Assembly (NCBI GenBank): GCA_030278955.1
Contig: JAOANR010000005.1
Location: forward strand, 7,530,394-7,594,393
Direction: 5' to 3'
Source of the DNA: Hygrophila difformis
Lineage: Eukaryota; Streptophyta; Magnoliopsida; Lamiales; Acanthaceae
DNA: 64,000 bases
The number at the start of each line of letters is the position of its first letter. Within the stretch, counting starts at the first letter, position 1. The position numbers and the translations under genes were made by a program. Shown one piece after another: positions 1-13,100 of this stretch. The notes beneath the pieces are model-generated. The model was not told the DNA's origin. It saw only the letters and a program-made list of their open reading frames with translations, and did not search any database.

Positions 1-1397
1 ACTTGCATTTTCTCAGAGTTTAAACATATTGGTGTCATCTGGGGCTGATGCACAGGCAAGTCAAAGTTTTGACAGTAATGTTTTTTATTGTATTTGGCAA
101 ACTTGCACGCACACACGATTTTTTATTATGTTGGGTTTTGATGATTGATTTGCAATCACTTTATACCAACACGGTTACTGTATGTTGTTGACTGCAGCTG
201 TGTGTTTGGAGCATAGATGGATGGGAGAAGAAGAAATCGCGCCCGATTCAAGCACCTCCTGGCCATCCTGCTCCCCTGGTTGGGGAAACCAGAGTGCAAT
301 TCCATAACAATCAATCTCATGTATTGGTTGTACACGAAAGCCAAATTGCAATTTATGATACTCAACTTGAATGTCTCCGATCGGTATGTGTTCTGTCTTG
401 TTTAATTAGTTTTACTGCATCTCAACCATATAAACTAGACCAATGATTATATGTTCCAAGGAAAGTATCTTGCCCATAAATTTACAATTTGCTAATTTAT
501 TGGTGGAAGTTGTACCAGTATACTCGTGTTCCTTCCACTGTAACATGCATCCCCAAGAGCAAATGATGTTGGGGCTTCAATATCGATATTGTAGTCTCTC
601 ACAAACTCATAATATTTTCATGATTTTGCTAATTAATTTCAGTGGTATCCAAGAGATTCACTCTCCTCACCTATTTCAAGTGCCATATATTCATGTGATG
701 GCCTGATGATCTTCACTGGGTTCTGTGATGGTGCCGTTGGAATATTCGATTATGAAACTTTGAACCTCCGGTGTCGCATTGCACCTTCTGCTTATATATC
801 CCCACCTATTCCCAGGTTTGTTAATCAGTTGAACCTGTGTCCTTTACATGGGAAGTAAATCACAATTCTTGTTATCTCTTGACCCGACCAAATCCTTCTT
901 GCTCTAAAGTGCAATGTTAATTTCCATGATTATGTTGCAAGAATATTTTTATTTTATTTTTTTTTTCCTGTTCTTAACTAGGCTGGTTTTTGTCCTTAAA
1001 TTATTGACAATACAAATCTTCTTTGTTTCTTGGGGAAATAATGTTTTGTGCCGATCATCTAGTGACCTAGCAATTTCTGGTTTTAGCTTTAGAGCAAGCT
1101 GTGACAAGGTTTATCAGGTTTAAGTGGTCCAAAACATTGGTTTTTATTGGTGATTTGATTACTTGAACAAAAATCTGTTGCAGCAATGGCAATGCCTTCC
1201 CTGTGGTGATTGCAGCACACCCTTCAGACCCGAACCAATTTGCACTGGGCATGAGTGATGGTGCAGTGCATGTGATCGAGCCATCGGATGCGGAAACAAA
1301 ATGGGGCGGATCAACCTCTCAGGAGAATGGTGTGCTGCCATCAATTCCATCGAGTTCTGCTATGAACAGTCAGCCATCGGAAACCCCATCAAGGTGA
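1..1397 (+). CDS. TOPLESS-related co-repressor, C-terminal exons (partial)
   Basis: This is the 3' end of a TOPLESS/TPR family transcriptional co-repressor, a nuclear protein that bridges EAR-motif repressors to chromatin modifiers. Exons are <1-55, 198-383, 643-815 and 1184-1397 (stop TGA 1395-1397). The first junction uses a GC donor (CAG|GCAAGT) and the other two use GT-AG; all phases join in one frame. The translation reads as the last WD40 blades, with LVSSGADAQ, LCVWSIDGWEKKKSR, CDGAVGIFDYETLNLRCRI and AAHPSDPNQFALGMSDGAVH, followed by the family's short polar tail ending ETPSR. The LisH, CTLH and first WD40 region lie off the left edge. The family is clear. The exact paralogue (TPL, TPR1-4) cannot be settled from this tail. 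Confidence 0.93.
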
Positions 1398-2474
1398 CAT
1401 GTGACCAACTGATGGATAAGGGAAGGATTTCATTTTTTTTTTTTTTTTGGGTTGTGGGGGGGGGGGGGGGGGGGGGGGGTGGGGGGGCGGTCTCTATTGT
1501 AAATCATCTTTTCCACAACACTGTCCCTACTAGTCTCTATCCATAAGCTTTTTGGTGGGTGGGCGGGGTGGGGGTGGTTTCCTGACTGAATTGAGAAGAG
1601 TTTTTTATGTTACTTCTGCCGCTGCTGCTGCTTAACCACGCATCATTTTTTCATTTGGTTTTGTTTCTTGTTCTTGTTTAATCTTTTTTTAAAATTTTAT
1701 AAGAGATTTTAGTGTTGGATCTTATGAATGCAGATTGTCACAATAGAAAGTTATACTTGCCATACACCACTGCCCTGTATGCGATATACATTTGTAATTT
1801 CACTTTGAATCCATCCCATTGCTACTGCATTTCGATGATACCCTCTTCTACTAATCTGCTTTGATGCATACAACCACCTGCGTTTTACAGATATGCATGC
1901 AGAACGCCGGAAATTCTCCATCTGGTTCTGCAAATATGCTTTCCGTTTAAGTCGATCTTTTGTTCAGATCTGAGAGTAGCTGGAAAACGAGGGGCCGGTG
2001 AGGGTGTTGAATCCCGGAAACTCCCAACGTTTTGAATTTTCAGGGACTTGGTTTTAAGATGATATGCAAAAGTCCCCTACCCCTAAATTGACTTGAAGAT
2101 CGTCCTGAAGGTTTGTGCAGATTCTTTGGAATGGAAGGCCTAAGTTTTGAGTAGTAAATGTAATGGTATAAGCTGAAATAGCATACACTATATAAACTAT
2201 AAAAAAAAAAAAGAATGAGAATAATATTAAGTTAAACAAAAAAAAAAAAAAAAGAAATATGAGACCATCTCCAGCGCTCACTGGAGAATGGCGTTTAACA
2301 CAAAAAATCACGGAACAGCTGCTCCAGCGCTCCCGTCAAACTGGTGGCGGTTGGTATCGTCTTCTTTTTTTTTTTTTTTCCTTTTCTTTTTAAAATAGAG
2401 TATTCGGTTAGAGATGGGCCCGAGAATGAAACGATTTCGGGACGTTTAATTGTGTGTATATCTGCATATGTATA
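1398..2474 (+). other. 3' flank of the TPR gene with long homopolymer G tract
   Basis: No coding region is recognised here. The stretch probably holds the 3' UTR of the TPR gene. It contains a T tract (about 1432-1448) followed by a G tract of about 34 bases broken by few other bases (about 1456-1488), and a second G-rich patch near 1556-1576. Short A/T tracts at 2202-2254 and 2364-2380 look like ordinary plant intergenic DNA. Confidence 0.5.
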
Positions 2475-2476
2475 TA

Positions 2477-2736
2477 CTTCCTCCGTTTTTTAAAGATAGC
2501 TACTGACCAACCCAGCACGCAGTCAAATGCACAATTTAAACCATTAATAACTCAAATTCAGTAGAAGTAAAAATTCTAAAACTCCGGTATTTAAAAACTA
2601 CAAGATGAGACGAATCTAACAAAATCTTACTTGACTATATTTTAACTTGTATATCTATGATAAAACTTCAAATCAAAGTGTTTAGATGAATAGTGTCAAT
2701 TTTACCAATGTAGCTATCTTTTCTAAACGGAGGGAG
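2477..2736. mobile_element. Stowaway-like MITE
   Basis: The terminal inverted repeats begin CTTCCTCCGTTTTTTAAAGA and end ...CTAAACGGAGGGAG, flanked on both sides by TA (2475-2476 and 2737-2738). The CTCCCTCCG-type end, the TA target and the 260-bp length are typical of Stowaway (Tc1/mariner) MITEs. Its interior is shared with several other copies in this window. Confidence 0.85.
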
Positions 2737-3079
2737 TATATAGTATTAGAAAATACTAAAAGAAAAATGCAATAACGAATAAAATTTTGTCCCATTGCAT
2801 TTCCCTGAAGAAGTTAAACTACCGGCATGGATTCAAGGTACACTAAAGATTTTTTTTATTTCATATATTCATTATATAGTTGCAAACTTTTTGAACAATC
2901 TTTAGGGGGGAAAAAAGGCTTTAATTTTTAGAGGGGACAACAAGTAGGAGAAATGGACGTTTGGAGTTTGGACAACAAACGTTTCTTGGCTTGACAAAAG
3001 CTTTTGACTATGTAAAATGCTTCCCAAGAAAGCCCTCTCAGGTGAAGTATTTCTCAAGACCAAGCAGAAGTAACTTGTT

Positions 3080-3421
3080 TAAGGGTTTGTTCTGCACGCA
3101 GCTTTTGAGAGCTTTTGGTAGTTTTAGTTTTTACTTTAAAACAAAAGCCCTATTCTGCACACTAGCTTTTGGGAGCTTGTGGAAGCTTTTAGAAGCTTCT
3201 TTTTAGAAGTTACATGTAGTAGCTTTAAAAAATAAGCTAGTAGCTTATTATTGAGCAATTACAATTTTAACCCAATAGTCTACATAAATGTTTGTCCTTT
3301 TATGTTATTTCATATATTTTTTGACAGCTACAGCTAGTTGTACAGAACACTTAAATAAAACCGACAGCTACAACTCCACATCTCCCTACAACTCCAGCTC
3401 TGCGTACAAAACAGACCTAAA
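3080..3421. mobile_element. Probable hAT-like MITE
   Basis: The left end reads TTTAAGGGTTTGTTCTGCAC and the right end, on the opposite strand, reads TTTAGGTCTGTTTTGTACGC. These are imperfect terminal inverted repeats that continue into AGCTTTTGAGAGC versus AGAGCTGGAG. The interior repeats 'agcttttggaagctt' motifs. No clean 8-bp target duplication was found, so the superfamily is tentative. The neighbouring stretches 2740-3079 and 3422-3668 are AT-rich with nothing else recognised. Confidence 0.5.
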
Positions 3422-3670
3422 TACTACCAAAAATGTTCAGATGAAGCAACTTATGTAATAGTACTCGATTTTTTTTAAAAAAAAAAATTTATTTTTTATT
3501 TTTGTATATATTGGGTATTCTAAATACATTGGATAAAAAATTAATCAGACTCGGACTCTAAACTTTTGTTAAATTGTCATAACCCCACAAACAGTACTCG
3601 AATTTGAATTACTATTATTTTTGAATTACTATAAATTTAAAGATTATATATAGTGTTAACTTATGAAGTA

Positions 3671-3902
3671 CTACCTCCGTCTCATTATAATCGTTAGGAC
3701 CTACTTGACACGTATGTTGATATACATTTTTAATGGTTAATAATTTAAATGTTGTACAATAAAAAATTATAAAAATCTAATATTGTAAAAGTACAATATT
3801 AGACAACAAGATCTTACTTAACTATATTTTTTCTTACGTAGCTATGGTAAAATTCAAATTCAAAAAAGTCAAACGTAACCATGTTAACGAGAAGAGACAG
3901 AG
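3671..3902. mobile_element. Stowaway-like MITE, diverged
   Basis: The ends CTACCTCCGTCTCATTATAA and ...GAAGAGACAGAG are imperfect inverted repeats flanked by TA on both sides (3669-3670 and 3903-3904). The interior carries the tract 'aacaagatcttacttaacta' seen in the other Stowaway copies of this window. Confidence 0.7.
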
Positions 3903-4237
3903 TACTTTTTGGTAATTACTACATTCCAAAAGCACTTTTCATTTTTATTCATCCAAACATATTTTTTAGAAAAAACCGTTTTTCAAACATTTCATCCAAA
4001 CACAAAAGTTACATGCTTTTGCTTTTGACTTCTGCTTCTGCTTCTTTTGGCTTCTGCTTTTTTCAAAAGCCAATCCAAACGGGGCCTAAGTATATCTCCA
4101 GCGTCAATGGTAGAAAAAGGAAAGGAAAATTTATGGAGATGATATTTTGCTATTTTGAATTTTCTTCCCCCCCACCCCCTCCCCAATTAAGGGCAAAGAT
4201 TTAGATCCTTCTTGCGCGCAGACGCTGTGGAAACTGA

Positions 4238-6232
4238 ATGATATTCAAATCCTTCCTTTCCCCAATGCTATATTCTTCTTCCTTTCAATTCATCAGAAAC
4301 TTCTCTCAATCCCTCAAATGGAATTCCACTCCAAGTCCAAACTTAAGGATCACCCACCCAACCCTCCTCCTTATCGAATCTTGCAATTCGATGTCCCAAG
4401 CAAAGCAAATCCAAGCTCACATGATCTGTACAGGCCTCATTTTCCACCTCTTCCCTATCAGCCGACTCCTCTCTTTCATTGCCCTAGATGACAGTGGAGA
4501 TATTGGCTATGCAAGTGCCCTATTTGCTGAAATTCCCAACCCCAATGTCTACATTTGGAATACAATTGTTAGGGGCTGTGTTAAAAAGGGCTTTTTTGAG
4601 ATGGGCTTTTGTTATTTCATTAGAATGGTAAGGGAATGTGTGGAAATGGATAAGAGGAGTTATGTCTTTGGCATGAAGGCTGGTGGGGGTTTGGGGGATT
4701 TTAGAGTTGGGGAGAGTGTGCATTGTAGGGTTTGGAAACTGGGTTTTGTGGAGGATGTTGTTGTGAGGAATGGTTTGATTCATTTTTATTGTGGGAGAGG
4801 GGAATTGAGCAGTGCAGAGAGGGTTTTTGATGAGGGTGGAGTGAAGGATGTGGTGACTTGGACAAGCATGATTGATGGCAACGTGAAGAATGGGATGTTT
4901 GAGGATGCACTGATGGTGTTCGATGAAATGTGTCGAAGAGGTGTGGAGCCGAATGAGGTTACGATGGTGGCGGTGTTCTCTGCCTGCGCACAGAAGGGGG
5001 ATTTGAGGGTCGGAGAGAGGATCCGGGAGGTGGCAGAGAGGATGGGAGTTAGGTTTGGTACGAATACATTGAACTCGATGTTGGATATGTATGGTAAGTG
5101 TGGGGCGATGGTGAAGGCGAGGGAGGTTTTCGAGAGGATGGAAGGGAAGGATGTGTTTTCCTGGACTAGTATGATAGATGGGTATGGTAAGAATGGAGAG
5201 GTTGAGCTGGCGCGCGAATTGTTCGATGAAATGCCCAAGAGAAATGTGATTTCTTGGAATGCCATGATTGGGGCTTACTCGCAGAACCATAGGCCGAAGG
5301 AAGCTTTGGAATTGTTCCGTGAAATGGAGGAACGGGGTTTGGCGCCCATTGAGAGCACGTTGGTGTCCCTGCTTTCCGCGTGTGCCCAATCGGGATGTAT
5401 GGATATCGGACACAGGGTTCATGAGCACTATGTAAAGCAAAAACGGATTCCACTTACTGCAATATTAGGCAATGCATTCATCGACATGTATGCTAAGTGT
5501 GGGAATATTGATACAGCGAAAGAGATTTTTGATGAGATGGTCAAGAAAGATTTAGTGTCGTATAATTCTATGATTGTGGCTTTTGCATCGCATGGCTCTG
5601 CTGATAAGGCAATCGATCTTTTCGAACATATGAGGCGAGTAGGATTCAAGCCGGATGAGATCACGCTTGTTGGTGTTCTATCCGCTTGTGCCCATGGAGG
5701 ATTAGTCGAGAAAGGATGGGGTTATTTCAGCGACATGGGGTTGTATGGATTGGTTCCTACGATGGAACACTATGCGTGTATGGTTGATTTACTTGGGAGG
5801 GTGGGGCTTTTGGGGGAAGCTCTAGGGTTGATAAGATCGATGCCAATGGAACCCGATGAAGCTGTTTGGGGAGCTCTTCTGAATGGGAGTAGAATGCATG
5901 GAAACGTTGAGTTGGGGAAGGTTGCAGCGAAGAAACTTATGGTTTTAGAACCGGGAGAGAGTGGGAGCTATGCCCTTCTGGCTGGGCTATGCGCGAAAAA
6001 GGGGGAATGGGGCGACGTGAGGATGGCGAGGAGTCTGATGAGGGATAAAGGAGTGAAGAAGACCCCTGGATCGAGTTCAATAGAGGTAGGGGGTGTGTTT
6101 CATGATTTTCTTGTTGGAGACGAGTCACATTCTGAAACCAGAGTTATCTACAGAGTCTTGGGGGAGATGTTTTCGTTTTCGAAGTCGGATGATTGTGCAA
6201 AGGATATTTCCCAGATTGACACGTTTTCATAA
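4238..6232 (+). CDS. Pentatricopeptide repeat protein, PLS class, E/E+ type
   Basis: This is an intronless 664-aa PPR protein, a sequence-specific RNA-binding protein of mitochondria or plastids. The N terminus (about residues 1-30, FQFIRNFSQSLKW) is basic and serine-rich like an organelle transit peptide. Helical repeats then run from about residue 70 to 560, with repeated motifs such as DVVTWTSMIDGNVKNGMFEDA, NVISWNAMIGAYSQNHRPKE and NAFIDMYAKCGNIDTAKEIF, showing alternating P, L and S repeats. The end carries the E region (MPMEPDEAVWGALLNGSRMH; LEPGESGSYALLAGL) and an E+-like tail with PGSSSIEVGG. No DYW deaminase motif is present, so if it acts in C-to-U editing it would need a partner. 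The overall plan resembles the Arabidopsis SLO1-type proteins, but orthology is not claimed. Confidence 0.95.
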   Translation: MIFKSFLSPMLYSSSFQFIRNFSQSLKWNSTPSPNLRITHPTLLLIESCNSMSQAKQIQAHMICTGLIFHLFPISRLLSFIALDDSGDIGYASALFAEIPNPNVYIWNTIVRGCVKKGFFEMGFCYFIRMVRECVEMDKRSYVFGMKAGGGLGDFRVGESVHCRVWKLGFVEDVVVRNGLIHFYCGRGELSSAERVFDEGGVKDVVTWTSMIDGNVKNGMFEDALMVFDEMCRRGVEPNEVTMVAVFSACAQKGDLRVGERIREVAERMGVRFGTNTLNSMLDMYGKCGAMVKAREVFERMEGKDVFSWTSMIDGYGKNGEVELARELFDEMPKRNVISWNAMIGAYSQNHRPKEALELFREMEERGLAPIESTLVSLLSACAQSGCMDIGHRVHEHYVKQKRIPLTAILGNAFIDMYAKCGNIDTAKEIFDEMVKKDLVSYNSMIVAFASHGSADKAIDLFEHMRRVGFKPDEITLVGVLSACAHGGLVEKGWGYFSDMGLYGLVPTMEHYACMVDLLGRVGLLGEALGLIRSMPMEPDEAVWGALLNGSRMHGNVELGKVAAKKLMVLEPGESGSYALLAGLCAKKGEWGDVRMARSLMRDKGVKKTPGSSSIEVGGVFHDFLVGDESHSETRVIYRVLGEMFSFSKSDDCAKDISQIDTFS

Positions 6233-6631
6233 ATCGGCGGCAGTGTTTGAGATTGTTTTTTTTGTCTCGTGACATTGCTTCGTGCATGTTTCGACAGAGG
6301 AAATACAGTAGTGAAGTACTAATTTTTATTAGTTCTGGGAACCTCTCGCCTAAGATCAATTCGGAAATGCAAGGATATGAGCTAACGGATGAAAGCATTG
6401 TAACCTACGAGGAATGTGACATACACATATAAAATGTACACTTTTTTAAAAATGTAAATCAGAACTCTTGTGATTAAAAATTACTATCATTTTAGTCCTA
6501 TTACTTCTAATATTCACGAAATTAGTCCCTCTGTTTCAATTGAAAAAATGCACTAGGTTCCTTAATTTGTTTAACTAGTATACTCATCTGGCGCATTTAG
6601 GCGCAATGCGTGGGGGGAAGATTTACTTTCT

Positions 6632-6662
<31 letters not shown>

Positions 6663-7174
6663 GAGAAAGCATAATATTTAAGTAAAGATTTTTAATCCAA
6701 ACTTATGTAAAACAGATTAAGCCACAACACACAGTCCGTAAAATAAAACAAAACATGGAGTCTTCATGGACCCACCGGCTGATTGTAGTTGGTTGTTGTG
6801 GCTTAAACCATTCCAATAAGAGAATGCTAAAAGTCCGATTTCTCAATTCCATTCCATTCCATTCCATACGGGATTATCATTTATTTTTTTTTTCAATTGG
6901 AATGAAGGTGACTGATTCTGAATTTAGAGTATGTAGTTATGTACTTAACTGATAAATCAGTTTACAGATGAGGCAAAATGGCAGCTTCATCTCTTGAGAG
7001 AATGTATGCATTTCCAAGCAGCAGTTGGTAAGCAACTGAATAGTTCCTCATCCGAGAAATTGAAGAATAAAAACATATATATGGTGGTATATCTTTGTAA
7101 AAACAAATCAAGTAAAAAGGAAAGTAATAGTAATAAAACAAGAGAGGTGTAGGGCGGGGAATGGTGATTTTAGT
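6233..7174. other. Convergent intergenic space between the PPR and EDR2-like genes
   Basis: The 3' ends of the PPR gene (+) and the EDR2-like gene (-) face each other here. Visible features are a T-rich tract (about 6627-6662) and a short CCATT microsatellite (about 6846-6866). No gene is recognised. Confidence 0.6.
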
Positions 7175-10100
7175 TTAACTGGAATTGTAATAATTACTAT
7201 CTTTGTATTTATAGTGATTACTATTTTCTACCTCCGGAGATGATATGTCTTCTGCTGATGATAATTCCAAATGACATATTCGGATGGCGCCGATTAGCCT
7301 CTCTGGCAACTCTTCTGGAGTGTTTCCCTGTCAAGTTAGTAGTTTATCAAGGAGAATGTTTGTGAGAAACACAGGGATGTTTGTCAGATTTATACTCCTG
7401 CAAGAAATGAAAAACAAAATCGAAACTAGTACCTGTACGAGAAATGCCATGTCAATTACAAGTGTCCGGATCACACCAATGACAATCCCCAGCACTCCAT
7501 TTGCCACAGTGGAAGAGCCGATGTCAACATCAATCTACAAACATGTCAGAAATGTAAAGGAGTTTGGTGATTTCAATGGATGTTAGAATATGCAGGCATT
7601 TCGATCTATATGATGTAATGCACACTTCTTAAGTAGACGGACCAGATACTTGCAAAGAAACAGAGCAGTATCTTACTTCGAGGTAATTGTGACCGCGGTA
7701 GTAGTTGCAATCAACTGCTTTTCCTAGTAAGCAGGCTGAGCTTCCAACACTCTGGCGTACAATCCAAGAGCCCTACATGTTACATTTGCAGTAAATATTT
7801 TGTGATGAAATATTTAGAATGCCAACATTCCTTTAGGTTTAATTAAACCTCAAGGGACTGATCTTAGTTGCAACAATGATGCATTCATTAGGAATAGCTC
7901 ACATATCACTGAAATCGAACAATAAGTCTTAACAACCTGGCGAACATAATCAGACATATTACTCAGAAGTCACATATTGTAGGAGGAAGGGTTTTTTCTT
8001 TTTTTGAACAGAAACACACAAATTACTGTGATCCACCATTGTTCTACTAATCAAAAGAGAAGTGATTACTAAGTAAGTAACATGGTATAAAGATAGTTGT
8101 GTTTGTTATTTTTTCCAGGGCAGTATGAATGTGATCAGCTCCAACTTCCTTCTCTCAGATTGCCAAACTTTTGGCTCAACACCATCATCCAACCTATGCA
8201 ACCTCAAAAGCATCCACTAGATTTTTAGACCAAGAATCAGTCTTACAAGATCAACAGTCCTTTTGATGTTTCCCAAAACTGCTGGTATTGTTTTAAGTTT
8301 TTAGTGACTAGTGAGGCACCAAGTGAAAAGTGCTTCTATGGCTTCTACACAGAAATATGGTTTAATATATGGAGTATTTTTCCTCTCATGTCTTGCAATA
8401 GTGATTCCTACCATATATTGCCCATAAAAATCACACCACAACAATGGGCAGCAACGAAAATGAGTGGCTACAAAAGTTTGCTCTGGAATGTTGAATGTGC
8501 TTGTTTCTTAACTGAAAGATACCTTAGGCACTGATGGAATAAGTTTCAATCTGCTATTGCGGAACTCATCATCCCCATCAACAAACCGTTGCAGAAGTGA
8601 TCCTTGTATAAGTCTCCTGGCTACAAAATAATAAACCATGCTGTACTGTGTTGATCCTGGGACCTAGAAAACATTATTTGTGTTAGTGTCTATCTGGCCA
8701 ACATATACATTATCTAAAACAAAAGCAACCACACAAATAAACTCACTTGCAGGTTGACAACAATAGAGAAATAGCCCTTGGCTGATGCAACCTAAAACAG
8801 GAGCCACAAAAGATCATTTATATACAACTGCTGCAATATACGTACATCTATAACAATAACAATGAAAAGATTACGATTATAAAAGATTTAGCAGATTAAC
8901 TGAATGTAAGATGGGTAAGTTGCAATTCACTCTCAGTCTCTTGCAAAACTAATCTCCCCTAAGATTTTTAAAGAAGTTTAATGGGGAGGTTGTGGATTGA
9001 GAATGTCTAGTCCGCATGGAGTTTCGCACATTTTCATTTCAGAGAGCTCAAGGAATGCAACAAGAGAAAACTTACTTGAGCTGCACAACCACTGCGCCTG
9101 GCTATATGATCCATACGTTTTATATCTTTAAACCAGTCAACAGCAACTAGATCCATAAGATGTTTACCTGCATCACACTTCAAACACATGCGCAGAACTT
9201 TTCAAGATTCAACCATTGATCCATGCAAATTAGGCATTCTTAAATTAAAGGGTAATGTTTTACCTTTGATTTATCAGTGCAGAAATTCTTACTACGAACT
9301 CTGAAGTTGTTCCCATCAGATATTGTCCAACAATCCCTAGCATCATCACCATCATCACGCAGGAGGTTACCCGAGAAAATGGACACATCTATCTGTTCTT
9401 GAGGTTCATCAACTTCAATATGTGCAGATGATGACAAATAAATTCAATTTTAACCCAGGGGGAAAAAGGAATGGATACAAGAATAATTAAGGGCAGTACC
9501 CACCAATTCTTTTCTCTTCAACCTCAGGTTCCTCAGCCTGTAATGTGCATATTAATAATACTCACACACACATATATATAGCCAAAATATAAGTGTAAAA
9601 CTTAAAAAAAAATCATCCACAGTGATAAATGTACCTCGAAATCAGCAAACTGATCTTCATCTTCATCGGAGTATTCGTCCATCAAAGAAGCATTTCGATT
9701 TGCTGCATGCATTTGGTCAAGAGAAGGAGTTCGGTAATGCATTGCAGGCGTTGCTGATGGGGCTTTCTGACTCTCGTCTGAGGGACTGGACTCTGATGTC
9801 ATATTAGCTAGAACAGGAATTCTTGGAGCTGGGGGCCTCCCATCAGTCTGAGAAAAGAACTCTCGTAACCCTATCATGATAAAAACCCGATACCATTGGA
9901 ACAAAATGAAATTAATGCAACTGTCTGTAAGATTGTGAGTTCTTGATTATATTATATGGAATAATTCAATGGCGACAAATATGATACCCATATCCCCTAA
10001 TCTTGTTTTCTACATCCTATATCTTATCTTCAACACTAGAACAAAAGTTAAATTTGTTAGGCTCTATCTCTGTGAATTGCTGAGAATGAAGCACAAACAA

Positions 10101-13100
10101 ATTTGTGCCAGTAATAAGGTAACAAAGAAGCAAACTAAGCGTAGTAGCTGGAGGGATAAAGACCAACAGATAAGAAATGCCTGTTGAAATTCTACCTCCA
10201 ACCACTGTATCCTACCACCAAGCATATAAATAATATCTATTCTATGATTAAGCAAACAAGCCGACCTTGCATTACATAAAAATACCCTCAGGAATCTGAT
10301 ATAACTAAGAAAATATGACCTAGATAACATAGTAATGACAGAGGTGATAGAGGTAGAGATTAGAGAATGAGATTATTTTTAAATTATATCATTCGGACAC
10401 ACTTGAGAAGACATCCGACATTTTGATTCAATAACTCAACCACAAGAAATCAAGCAGCAAATCACCAAGATGTCCCCCCATGGGGTGGAGAAAAGGTTGG
10501 TGATGGATTAGGAATCTGGGATAATAAAGTGGACAATATTTAGAGTGTGGGATCAGGAGACAAAGTCAGGCTGATATGTTGCCGAACAGGGAGTTGTCAG
10601 AAACAACAGCTCACTCAACATCCATGTAATTATTTGTTCAATTCATAGGTCTGGCCTTTGAGGATGGAGAAGACCCCAAGGACTCGGATTGTCAGTGAAG
10701 AACTTAATCTTGATCCATATGCTAGCTACAGACTGTTCTTCCTTTCACTCAGACTGACTCTAACATTGAAATACAAAAGCAAGGTGATTTCCCAGACTTC
10801 TAGCTGAAGAATATCACATTCCCTTTTGCCTTTCTTATAGGCTATCATAATATTTCAACTGCAGTTGAAAGGGATTAGATGTTAAATAAATTAAAAGTGA
10901 ATTTTATTGCTTGTACAGCTCTTGAATATTTAAGAAGTTGACCTTCCTCCCCTTCAAACAAGAGCATTTTTTTAATACTGAAGAGAGAGTTCTCGTAACT
11001 ATGGCATCATCCATACACTAATAATAACCATGAATGACCTCTTCAGATCATACGAACATAAAATCCTTGTGAAAGTTGGCGCAGTTACAACTGCAGGCTT
11101 AGATTAATCACAGAAGTCTTCAGTGCATAAGTTGCCTTGGCATAAAACTAGCATGCATTATATTAATATTAATTCCGTCCTTTGCATGGTGGAGCCGCAC
11201 AACAACAAACTCATGATTGTTCTATATCAAATTCTAAACACCAGTTATAGTGTGAATCATATGACAGAAGGAAAAGTGCAAAAACATGTTTGCTTCTATC
11301 TTCAGAGGAGATTAAGATCTGGAACAACTTTATCATATAGTGCATAATCAAGAGCTAAGAGAACATAGATTTGGATATAGTTTATAAAACTACTTTTGTA
11401 CTCAATTATACACTTCAAATAATGTAGGTACAGACAGAATGATAGATTAATGCTCTGACATCTTGAGGACTCAAATCAAGAATCAAACAGGCCCATGATC
11501 TCCAATCATTTATTTTTAACTTCCAAGAATAGTAGCAAAACCATTTTGGTAAAGTTAGTCAACTATGATGAACACTGGGGATCTATAGAGGATGAACGAA
11601 AATGTTGCTATGGACATGGATACAAAAGAATTAATTTTATAACTCAAATGTCATATCTATATTGACTCCAAGAAGTAAATATGCAACGTAAATTTCTCAC
11701 CAGCAACACTATTTAACATCTGCAATAGAGAGTGCTGCTGATATGCTGGAAGATAACCCAACCCCCACCCTTTGAGGTCCATCTGCATAAGAAGCTGGAC
11801 CTGTGTTCTGGCTTTGCCATTATGAGGTTTTAGGGGAGATATATTGTAACCTCCACCTGAAATCAGCAAGAACATAAGCGACAGCCAAGTGAATGTTACA
11901 AGTAAATAAAAGTTCATTTTCCTCTTCAGAGGAGCCTCGGAAAAATATTGAGGAGATTCTTATGCAAAAGCTCTTAAGTTGAGTTTACTCTCTATATGTG
12001 CTCGAACATATCCCCGTTGTGGAAGACAATTCTGATGCTCCCTAGAACGAAATAACACAACTGCACAATAATGTTCAGAATTAGATAAGACAGATCAGAA
12101 AATAAAGGTGCATATAAGTGAGGATAATCCCTCAAACAATTACCATAGCTCCCATCATCATTTCGACGCCAGTAACGTACATAACAGAGATCACGTGGCC
12201 ATACAAACCTGTAATGATACAAATCAATGTAAAAGATTCCTTCATTGACTAAATATAAAACGCCACTGAAATATACGTCTGTTAAAGACGACTTTTAGGG
12301 GTTGATGATTGGCATAGTGCACAGTAATGCTACCCTCAATTTCAATTAACCATTTCTCATTTACATAATTTTAGTCAAATAACAGAAAAGTAGTTTTCAA
12401 GTTAGGAAACCAAAGAACTAATCAGAAATCAACCATAAAAGTAAAATAATGTCAACCACATAAGCAACAATCAATCTTCAATGCTTAATCTGTTCTGTAT
12501 CCTGGTGAAATCCATTAGATCCATTGCTGTCAAGTAATGATTGGGGAAGAAAAAAAAATTAATATATATATATATAACCTATTAGATCCATTAATTTAAC
12601 CCCTTTTTCTGTTGACACATACAATTCCATATCATTATTGGTGAAGGAATGACTTTAAAAAAGAATCCAATTGTTCATTTCATTTCAAAGTTCGAAGGAA
12701 GATGAAATCCTTTTCTGATATCATATTATCTTACCTAAAACCTTAAAGCGATAGAGAAACGCATCACTTATGTTTGTTATTAATTCCTCCAACAAAAGAA
12801 ATAAACTATGAGGAAAACATACATAGGAAACCAGTCTAGTTGAAGCCTATGGTATAGAATAGCAGTATGTCCATCCACTTCTTCAACTAAGCTACCATCC
12901 CTGAAACTGCAGTCCCACCTGCACAAATGAAGAATTTGTTAAATGCATATTTTAGAGACTGTGATTCCAGTGAATGCTCTATTCAATGATCCCTTAAGTT
13001 TTATTCGGTTTGTTTTATTCCAGAACATGATTCAGTTCTCAGGATGTACTAAAAGAGTTTCTTCAAATATAATTGTTGAGTTATATATCCCATCAACTCT

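Noticed and set aside
3881..4204. Short open frame before the PPR gene
   Set aside because: It is composed of MITE-like 'ttttggcttctgc' repeats and has no homology or signal.
4520..5440. Long open frame antisense to the PPR gene (306 codons)
   Set aside because: It is a mirror of repetitive PPR coding sequence, with His/Pro/Ser-rich composition and no domain. The + frame is a clear PPR protein.
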